Shown here piece by piece: positions 16,738 to 23,266 of a stretch of 64,000 bases of DNA. This stretch comes from Thermoanaerobaculum sp. (GTDB lineage Bacteria > Acidobacteriota > Thermoanaerobaculia > Multivoradales > UBA5704). The notes beneath the pieces are model-generated. The model saw only the letters and a program-made list of their open reading frames with translations, was not told the origin of the DNA and made no database searches. The position numbers and the translations under genes were made by a program. Positions within the stretch are counted from its first letter, which is position 1. Every line of letters starts with the position of its first letter. The stretch lies in contig JAJKHS010000042.1 in the NCBI GenBank assembly GCA_021154885.1, positions 1-64,000 on the forward strand, read 5' to 3'.

Positions 16738-18867
16738 TCAGTCAGGCTGGGGATCGACGTACACCGGGTTCTGCACGGAGTAGGTAGTTCCTCCCACCGT
16801 CACCTCGAAGTTGAGAGTGGCCGTGCACCCCACCAGCGAGTCGCCGTTGCCGACCTCCTTCACACCCAGGAGGTGGGTGCTGTTCGCGGCGTTCATCAGG
16901 TCGTCCTTGGGAATTGCGTAGGTCATTCTTTCGACGAAGCTGTCGCCGGAGTAGCGATCGACGTCCAGGGTGACGCTGTCGATGCTGATTCCTGGCGCTT
17001 GCCACTCCGGATCGATCACAACGGCGAGGACGTAGCCCTGCGGTGTTGCCGGCGTTGCTCCGAAGTGCAGAGAGGTTGCTGGCGGGGGAACGAACGTGCA
17101 GTTCGGGCAGGGATTCACTTCCGGCTGGGGAGCGACCCAGCGCTGGCTCACCATGTCGGGCAAGAGGTACAAGGGGCAAGCGTCGGAGACGCCCCCTTGG
17201 ATGGCAAAGAATTTGGGAGCCGGATCGGACGCTGACCCGCAAGCCGTCGGCAAGGTGGTCGTCTCGAGCGCAGGCAGAGGAGAGATTTGAGGGTTGCCGG
17301 AGACGAGGACCGACAAATCTGCAGCTTTGTTGGGTTCCCAGGGCTGACAGCTCGGGATCGCACATCCCCCCCCGCCTGCGCATGCCTGTTGGACCGCCCG
17401 GCAGAGCGACAGCCGCCTCAGATGGGGAGCCTTCACCAGGTGGGAGAGAGGCCACAGGTTCTTCCAGGCGTAGTAGTCCGCGCGGACGGGCAGGCCGTCG
17501 CCCGACTGGCTGATCAGATTCATCACTTCGGCCGGCGGGAGCTCCGGCCGCAGGTACCAGGCCACGGCGGCAATGGAGGAGACGACGGCTGCGGAGACCG
17601 AAGTGCCGGTGTACATGGCCGTGGGTTCGTCCGAGCTGCCGGTAGGCGTCGTAATCGCGTGATCCCCGAAGGCGACGCGCTGCGGCAGCCCTCCTTGACG
17701 ATAGTTGGGCAGCGGCAGGCCCTGCCAATCCACCCCGCCCACGGCGTAGACCGGCTTCGGGCCGAGAGCGAACGGCAGGCACGAGGGGGGGCGCAGCTCC
17801 CACCCCGCGGGCAGCAGGGGCCCTTTGGATTCCTCGCCGCCCCGGCGATTGCCCGCGGCGGCGATCACCAGCGCCCCGCTGCGGCGGGCGTATTGGAGGG
17901 CGTAGTAGACGAGCTGTGTATCCGGCTTGAGCTTCGAGACCTTTTTGATGTCGAGCTCATGGAGCTTCTTGCCCTGCCTGTCGACCGAGAGCTCGTCCCA
18001 GCCGACCGAGAGGTTGAGGACCAGGTGCTGCTTCGAGCCCGACTGCCGCCAGGTCCAGACCTCCCGCGTGATCGCCGCAGCGAGATCTTCCACCAGGCCG
18101 AGGTGGCCTCCCTGGCTGTTGGTGTTGGCTCCCGGGAGCGGAAGGTCCCGGTTCGAGTAGCGCAGAGCGAGCCGGGTCGCAAACTCGCTCGGACAGGGGT
18201 AAACAGTTTTGCATGCCAGTTCCTGAGCCTGGTGCACGAGCGAGTAGCCGTGCTTGGAGGGGGCGGAAGAGTGCGGTACGCCCTCATGGTCCGGCTCCGT
18301 ATCGATGAAGACCAGGCGGACCGGCGGCTTACCGGGGGGAAGGGAGAAATTCGGAGGCATTCCAGAGGTCTGGTCCAGGAAATGCTGGGCAAGGATCGAC
18401 ACCGGGTCGCCGGCCGGAACCAGGGCCATCCGGCTCCCGGCGGGCTTCTCCAATCCGGCGGGCGGCGGGCTCGGGAAACTCGGGGCCGAGCCGGAGTGCT
18501 TCCTGTAGGTGCAGAACCGATCGAGCTCTTTCAGCAGGGGCTCGGTGGCCATCGCTCGGCGCAGCTTGATCTCCAACTGCTTGTCACGGTACGGGTCAGG
18601 CTGTTCGTTGGGTGGGCGCAGCGTCTGCACCAGCCAAGTGTCGGCAGTGTCCCAGCCGGCAACCTGCGGGCAGCGGTCGACACCCTTTTTCCGGGTGGCG
18701 ACCACCTGCCAGTCCACCTCGGCGCTCTCCAGGACGTACTTCTCCTTACGATCTTGCTTCTTCTGAGCTTTGAATCCGTTCTTTTCCAACTGCGGGGCGG
18801 CGTGGCTGGAGGTGGTCCATCCCAGCACGGCCAAGACTAAGGAACAGAGGATCATAGGGGATCGCAT
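16738..18867 (-). CDS. Secreted S8 (subtilisin-like) serine peptidase
   Basis: Exported peptidase of 709 residues with signal peptide MRSPMILCSLVLAVLGWTTSSHA. The subtilase triad is readable: Asp189 in VFIDTEP, His206 in SKHGYSLV and Ser423 in YTGTSVSAA, with the oxyanion Asn340 in AAAGN. The catalytic domain covers about 180-465. The C-terminal 240 residues are Cys- and Pro-rich and end in a beta-sandwich-like segment (SIDSVTLDVDRYSGDSF...), perhaps for binding. An AGGAGG site precedes the ATG. The separate promoter-like site at 18952-18920 suggests its own transcript within the sigma regulon. Confidence 0.9.
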   Translation of the reverse strand: MRSPMILCSLVLAVLGWTTSSHAAPQLEKNGFKAQKKQDRKEKYVLESAEVDWQVVATRKKGVDRCPQVAGWDTADTWLVQTLRPPNEQPDPYRDKQLEIKLRRAMATEPLLKELDRFCTYRKHSGSAPSFPSPPPAGLEKPAGSRMALVPAGDPVSILAQHFLDQTSGMPPNFSLPPGKPPVRLVFIDTEPDHEGVPHSSAPSKHGYSLVHQAQELACKTVYPCPSEFATRLALRYSNRDLPLPGANTNSQGGHLGLVEDLAAAITREVWTWRQSGSKQHLVLNLSVGWDELSVDRQGKKLHELDIKKVSKLKPDTQLVYYALQYARRSGALVIAAAGNRRGGEESKGPLLPAGWELRPPSCLPFALGPKPVYAVGGVDWQGLPLPNYRQGGLPQRVAFGDHAITTPTGSSDEPTAMYTGTSVSAAVVSSIAAVAWYLRPELPPAEVMNLISQSGDGLPVRADYYAWKNLWPLSHLVKAPHLRRLSLCRAVQQACAGGGGCAIPSCQPWEPNKAADLSVLVSGNPQISPLPALETTTLPTACGSASDPAPKFFAIQGGVSDACPLYLLPDMVSQRWVAPQPEVNPCPNCTFVPPPATSLHFGATPATPQGYVLAVVIDPEWQAPGISIDSVTLDVDRYSGDSFVERMTYAIPKDDLMNAANSTHLLGVKEVGNGDSLVGCTATLNFEVTVGGTTYSVQNPVYVDPQPD

Positions 18868-18919
18868 AAGTCTTTCCTCCTGGGTGCGGCAGATTCCATC
18901 AACTGCCGCTATTCCGAGT

Positions 18920-18952
18920 TAGGCTTTCGCACCCGGAGAGATGTTTCTGACA
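18920..18952 (-). promoter_or_regulatory. ECF-type promoter candidate for the subtilase gene
   Basis: On the minus strand TGTCAGAAAC (18952-18943), 13-nt spacer, CGAAAGCCTA (18929-18920). It sits in the short gap between the CHAT gene stop and the subtilase ATG. The expected leader is about 48 nt. Of the four sites this one and 16645-16614 agree best. Confidence 0.6.
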
Positions 18953-18966
18953 AGGGGTGGCGAAGG

Positions 18967-21693
18967 TCAGGGCTCGAGCAGGCGGAAGCTCATGCAGTCG
19001 GCTTTCGGATCTCTGTGGCGGCAGGTGAGCTCGGCGCGCTGGAGCTGGAGCGCCAGGTCCGTTTCCTCCCCGGGACGCCAGCCGCGGTACAGATCGAGCA
19101 GGAGGTCCCGGGCGACCTTGTCGTCGACCTGCCGGGTGGCGGCAATCACTGCTCGGGAGCCGGCGAGGAGGAAGGCGTTGGCGAGGCCGATTCCCTCGGC
19201 AGGAGCTTCCTCCGAAGAGCGGCTGGTGTCGCAGGCGGAGAGCACGACCCACCGCGGCACCCGGCGAAGCATCAGGATGTCGCCCGGTATGAGCCGTGAG
19301 CCGTTCGCCAGCGGAAGGGCGCTGTCCCAGCCGGCGAAGCTCGCGTCATAGTTTCCGTGACCGGCATAGTGGAAGAGGTCGGCCTGCGGCAGCGCTTGGG
19401 TCAGAGCCGCAGAGCTGGCCGCCGGGCCGTCGAGCTGTTTCAGGGTCCAGCCGCGGCCCCAGTTGCCGATCGCGGCACTGACGGCCTGCGCCTCCTCCTG
19501 CGCCGCTGGCAGGTACCCCAGGTCACTCTGCGGATTGGAGACGAGGAGGGCCGCGGACCGTGACGACGGGGGGGACTTCGGGGGACGCGGCAGGTCGAGG
19601 CCGTAGATCACGGGGTGCCGGGCGAGCAACAGCTCCCCGTCCAGAGGCAGGGCGTGAAAGTCCACGGACCGCAAGACGCCATAGGGCAGCACCCGGATCC
19701 TCCCGGCGCGGGCAATGGCTTTGCGAAACGGCGCCAGTATCAGGGCGGAGAGCGCCTCGTTCCCGGGCAGAGGGGACGGCATCTCGAAGCGGCTGACCTC
19801 GATGGGGCGCCCGTGCGCGGCGGCGAAACCTACCCAGCCTTCCGGCAACGGGTGATAGGCCAGAATGACCTCGTCCCGCCCTGGGGGGGAGAGGCTGCTC
19901 TCCCACAGGGACTCAAGGCCCTTGACGCGGGTGATCGCGCGGTCGAGGTCCTTGCGGGCCTCGGCGAGCTCCTGAGCCCTGCTCTTGCGGGCGCGTTGCC
20001 TCTCGTCTTTGGGGAGCTTTGCGTCCTCGGCCTCTTGGCGGCGCCGTTCCCAATAGCGCGACAGCGCATCATCCCACTCCTTCTGCTCCTCTGGCGTGAG
20101 CCGGCGGTCGCGGATCGCGAGCTGGCGCAGCAGCCGGGACCGGGCTTGCCGCGTCAGAGCGAAGGCGCGTCGCCACTGCCTGCTCTCCAGGAGCAGCTCG
20201 AGGTACAGCCGGGTGGCCCCCTCCCGCTGGGCAACCACGGTGTCGCGCCCCTCGTCCACCGGAGCGTGCCGGCTCTGCTCGTCGATGAGACGGTCCGCCT
20301 TGGCCAGCGCGGCGAGCGCCTCGCGCCGCTGGCCCAGCTTTAGCCTTGCGCGAGCCCGGCCGAACGCGGCGCGGAAGCGTCCTTCGAGCGACAGGGAGCT
20401 CTCGGCGATCCCTGCCAACTCGTCGTAGAGTCGCAGCGCACGCTTCGGCTCCCCTTTAGTGATCGCCTCCCGCGCCTCGAGATCGAGCGCCCAGAGGCGC
20501 TGCCGCAGGGTCGCCTGGGAGAGGAGCGGCCGGGCCTGCTCCAGCGCGTTGCGGAATTCGCGCTCTCGGCCGGCCTGCAGATGGGCGAGCGCCAGGTTGA
20601 GGAGGCCGTTGAGCCGTTCGGGTTGGCAGCCATTTTTCTGGTTTTCGAAGATGGCCTGCGCTGTCGTCAGCTCCGGCGTTGGATCGCTCGCGCTCTCGCC
20701 CGCTTCGTGCCGCAGCAGCCGCGCCCAGGCCTCGTTGGCCAACAGCACTCCTTGATCGCAGGGCTTTTTTTCGGGAAGGCTTTTGAGCAGCCTAGCAAAG
20801 AGCTTCTCGGCGTACTGCGAGCGGCCGAGGTCCTGATAAAGGCGGGCGAGGACCTGCTCGGCGTCCCACTGGTAATCTGAGTTGCCGATGCGCTCGGCGA
20901 GATTTGCCGCCTTTTGTAGCTGCTCCAAGGCTGAGCGGTAGTCACCGACCTGGCCTGCGAGCAGGCCCTGATTGTAGGCCACAAGGCATTTTGCCCCTCC
21001 CGGGGCCTCGACGGGGAGCTTCAGCGCGAGGAGCTGTCGCGCATCGCTGAAGAGGCCCTGGTCCAGGTAGCGCTTGGCCAGCAACGTGGCTTTATCCACC
21101 TCGCAGCTCACGCAGTGCTCGGCGCGATCTGCTGCCATCCCTTGCTCGAAGTAGGCCACGGCCTTGGCGTCCTGCCCCGCGATCAGGGCGAGCTGGCGCA
21201 GGATGAGACCCTTCTGCCTGGGGGAGGCCGTGCTCAGGAGCTTCTCCAGCCGCAGCCGGGCCGCATCCGTCTGGCCCTTGGACTGGAGCTCTTTGACCTC
21301 ATCGAACCACTGCGGGACCTCCGGACGAGCCACGGAGAGGGACCACGCAGGCCCGCACGCGCCCTCCGGCTGGCACAGCCGGACCGTGAGCGGTGCGGCT
21401 CGCTGCGGAAACCTGAGAAGGAAGCGGCGGCCCTCGGCGATCCCCTGGCCTCTGGCGTCGACGATCCGGCTCCCGAACCGGATTTCCACTTTGAAGTCGG
21501 GTACGGCTTTCACCCAGAGTCTGAGCTTGCGATCGGGCCTGAGCGGGCAGACCGGCCCCGGAACGTAGACCGCCCAACAGCCGCTGTACTCAACCTCCGG
21601 AGCCGGGGGTGCGGGGGCGGTCGCTCTGGAGCGGGCACCGCAGGCGAGCAGGATGCCGGCGAGCCCCAGGAGAAAACCGTGACGCCCTGTCAT
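18967..21693 (-). CDS. TPR-CHAT lipoprotein (caspase-like peptidase)
   Basis: A 908-residue protein with a lipoprotein-type leader (GLAGILLACG; lipobox Cys near 18). An Ig-like N-terminal part (about 30-130) leads into a long TPR region (about 130-560). A coiled charged segment follows, then a C-terminal CHAT domain with catalytic His near 779 in HYAGHGNYD and Cys near 821 in VVLSACDTS. With a signal peptide the peptidase would act outside the cytoplasm. Its ATG overlaps the stop of the anti-sigma-like gene by 4 bases, so the two are coupled. Sigma, anti-sigma and CHAT in this order suggest that sensing is tied to proteolysis; that link is an inference. Confidence 0.9.
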   Translation of the reverse strand: MTGRHGFLLGLAGILLACGARSRATAPAPPAPEVEYSGCWAVYVPGPVCPLRPDRKLRLWVKAVPDFKVEIRFGSRIVDARGQGIAEGRRFLLRFPQRAAPLTVRLCQPEGACGPAWSLSVARPEVPQWFDEVKELQSKGQTDAARLRLEKLLSTASPRQKGLILRQLALIAGQDAKAVAYFEQGMAADRAEHCVSCEVDKATLLAKRYLDQGLFSDARQLLALKLPVEAPGGAKCLVAYNQGLLAGQVGDYRSALEQLQKAANLAERIGNSDYQWDAEQVLARLYQDLGRSQYAEKLFARLLKSLPEKKPCDQGVLLANEAWARLLRHEAGESASDPTPELTTAQAIFENQKNGCQPERLNGLLNLALAHLQAGREREFRNALEQARPLLSQATLRQRLWALDLEAREAITKGEPKRALRLYDELAGIAESSLSLEGRFRAAFGRARARLKLGQRREALAALAKADRLIDEQSRHAPVDEGRDTVVAQREGATRLYLELLLESRQWRRAFALTRQARSRLLRQLAIRDRRLTPEEQKEWDDALSRYWERRRQEAEDAKLPKDERQRARKSRAQELAEARKDLDRAITRVKGLESLWESSLSPPGRDEVILAYHPLPEGWVGFAAAHGRPIEVSRFEMPSPLPGNEALSALILAPFRKAIARAGRIRVLPYGVLRSVDFHALPLDGELLLARHPVIYGLDLPRPPKSPPSSRSAALLVSNPQSDLGYLPAAQEEAQAVSAAIGNWGRGWTLKQLDGPAASSAALTQALPQADLFHYAGHGNYDASFAGWDSALPLANGSRLIPGDILMLRRVPRWVVLSACDTSRSSEEAPAEGIGLANAFLLAGSRAVIAATRQVDDKVARDLLLDLYRGWRPGEETDLALQLQRAELTCRHRDPKADCMSFRLLEP

Positions 21694-22517
21694 GGCGAGG
21701 CGCGGGGTTTGACCCTCAAATCTTTGAAGACCGCCTGCCAGTCGGCGTCCCGGAACCGACCGGCTTGCAACTCGGCTTGAAGCTCCTGGACAGACGGGAT
21801 TCTGCCTTTCCGGCCGACGACGATCCAGATCCTCCAGTCTCCTGCGGGAAGCTGGATCTCCTTGCCCAGCGTGCCCTCCAGAGACACGGTCCCCTTGGGG
21901 TCGACGCGGGGCTCCGACGTCCAGGGAAGGAGATCCCTTTTACCCGAGAGAGAGCTGAGAAAGGCGCGTGCCTCTACACCTTGGACGGCCGTGTCCGGAG
22001 TTGCCGTGAGCGTTAATGGCGAGCCGGGGCTGAGCTTCGGCAACCCGCTCTGCTGACTGGGCTCGCTTCCCCGGTTGGTCTGGTCGCCCTTCAGATCGGC
22101 CATTTCGTAATTGGGTATCCGCGGTTGCTCCGGCCCCCGCACCAGGAAGAACACCCCCGCCGCCACCGCTGCCGCAAAGCCCACCCAGACCTCGGCTCTG
22201 TGGATCATCCGCCGAAAGGGGAGGACGCGAGGGCGCGGCTCCTGCGGCTTGGGGCTCGGCGCTTCGGTGGTCCGCTCGGCGTTGATCGCGTTCACCACCC
22301 GGGCCTGGAAATCAGCGCCCAGCGGCCGGAAGGCCTCGTAGGCTTCCCGAGCCTCGGGGGAGGACTCGCCGAGGGCCTTCAGCTCCGCGTCCTCCTCGGC
22401 GGTCAGCGTTCCGGCGGCCAGACGGTCCCAGCGGTCGTCGAGGCTTGCCCGCTCGGCGTCGTGCTGCTGCCGCGCCAGATCTCCCAGCTCACTCAAGAGT
22501 CGATCATCCATATTCAT
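21690..22517 (-). CDS. Anti-sigma-factor-like single-pass membrane protein
   Basis: A 275-residue protein with a cytoplasmic N-terminal part of about 110 residues, rich in acidic and Leu positions (WDRLAAGTLTAEEDAELKAL is typical of anti-sigma N-termini). One membrane helix follows near 112-128 (WVGFAAAVAAGVFFLV), then an extracytoplasmic beta-rich domain to the end (WRIWIVVGRKG...). No zinc-binding HxxxCxxC is visible. The second ATG at 22511 has a better-placed G-rich site than the ATG at 22517. It lies directly after the sigma gene, the usual arrangement for sigma/anti-sigma pairs. Confidence 0.75.
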   Translation of the reverse strand: MNMDDRLLSELGDLARQQHDAERASLDDRWDRLAAGTLTAEEDAELKALGESSPEAREAYEAFRPLGADFQARVVNAINAERTTEAPSPKPQEPRPRVLPFRRMIHRAEVWVGFAAAVAAGVFFLVRGPEQPRIPNYEMADLKGDQTNRGSEPSQQSGLPKLSPGSPLTLTATPDTAVQGVEARAFLSSLSGKRDLLPWTSEPRVDPKGTVSLEGTLGKEIQLPAGDWRIWIVVGRKGRIPSVQELQAELQAGRFRDADWQAVFKDLRVKPRASP

Positions 22518-22523
22518 CCCCCG

Positions 22524-23162
22524 CTATGTCTTTCGTGCCGAGGCCCCGGTTCCTGACATTTCGGCCAGGAGCTTCTGGGCCAGGCGGCGCAGGCGGCTGC
22601 GCCAGGCGTAGACGGCGTCGGCGGAGAGGCCGCTCGCCGTCTGGACCTCCGTCTGCGACAGCTCCTGGACGAAGAGGAGCTGGAACAGCCGGCAGCCCAG
22701 CGGGCTCAGCTCCTCCCGTAGCCGGTCGAGCAGGCGGGACAGGTGCTCGCGGCTGGCGGTGACCTCTTCCGGATCGCTCTCAGGGGTCGCGGTCGTGAGC
22801 TCGTCCTCGGTGAAGGAGGGGTCCTCCTTCCAGGGGTTCCGCCGGCCGCTGCGCAGGAACGACAACACCTGGCGTTCCGCCACCAGCCCGACGAAGTTCT
22901 CCAGCGAGAGGCCCCGCTCGGCTTGCCAGGAGCGCAGGACGTGGGCGTCCCGGTTGAAGAGCGCGAGGAAGACCTCCTGGCTCTGGTCCTCGACCTCCTG
23001 GCGCAGGTCGCGTCCGCCGGCGAGGAGCGACCGGCGGGCCAGCAGGGTGCGGGCCACGCGGGCCTGGATCACCGGCGTCAGCGCGGCCACCAGCCGGGCG
23101 AGACCGGTCTGCTCACCAGCCAGGGCTCGCTGGACCAGACCCGCAGTGTCCTCAGGATTCAT
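22524..23162 (-). CDS. ECF-like RNA polymerase sigma factor
   Basis: A 212-residue sigma-70-family protein with sigma2- and sigma4-like halves. Region 2 lies around LRQEVEDQSQEVFLALF and the following Trp/Phe-rich helix (SLENFVGLVAERQVLSFLR). Region 4 has a helix-turn-helix reading LSQTEVQTASGLSADAVYAW. Region 3 is absent, as in ECF factors. It is the first gene of the minus-strand cluster, with the anti-sigma-like gene 6 nt after its stop. It probably reads the TGTCAGRAAM-N13-CGAAAGMC sites listed here. Confidence 0.85.
   Translation of the reverse strand: MNPEDTAGLVQRALAGEQTGLARLVAALTPVIQARVARTLLARRSLLAGGRDLRQEVEDQSQEVFLALFNRDAHVLRSWQAERGLSLENFVGLVAERQVLSFLRSGRRNPWKEDPSFTEDELTTATPESDPEEVTASREHLSRLLDRLREELSPLGCRLFQLLFVQELSQTEVQTASGLSADAVYAWRSRLRRLAQKLLAEMSGTGASARKT
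22526..22558 (-). promoter_or_regulatory. ECF-type promoter candidate before the anti-sigma gene
   Basis: On the minus strand TGTCAGGAAC (22558-22549), 13-nt spacer, CGAAAGACAT (22535-22526). It includes the GGAAC box typical of ECF promoters. It overlaps the last codons of the sigma gene and would give a nearly leaderless transcript, so it is the weakest of the four by position although it fits by sequence. Confidence 0.4.
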
Positions 23163-23202
23163 GCTTTGCAGCCGGCAGAAAGTTTCCTCTTTATTTCAGT
23201 AT

Positions 23203-23231
23203 AGGACAAAAGCGGACGGCGGGGGTATACT
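23203..23231 (+). promoter_or_regulatory. Sigma-70-like promoter for the patatin gene
   Basis: TATACT at 23226-23231 with AGGACA 17 nt upstream (23203-23208). The minus-35 box matches only 4 of 6 consensus bases. It is 35 nt before the patatin-like ATG and lies in the 104-bp divergent gap shared with the sigma gene. Confidence 0.4.
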
Positions 23232-23266
23232 TGTTTTAAATTCAAGAAAAGGGAGGAGGGAGAAGC

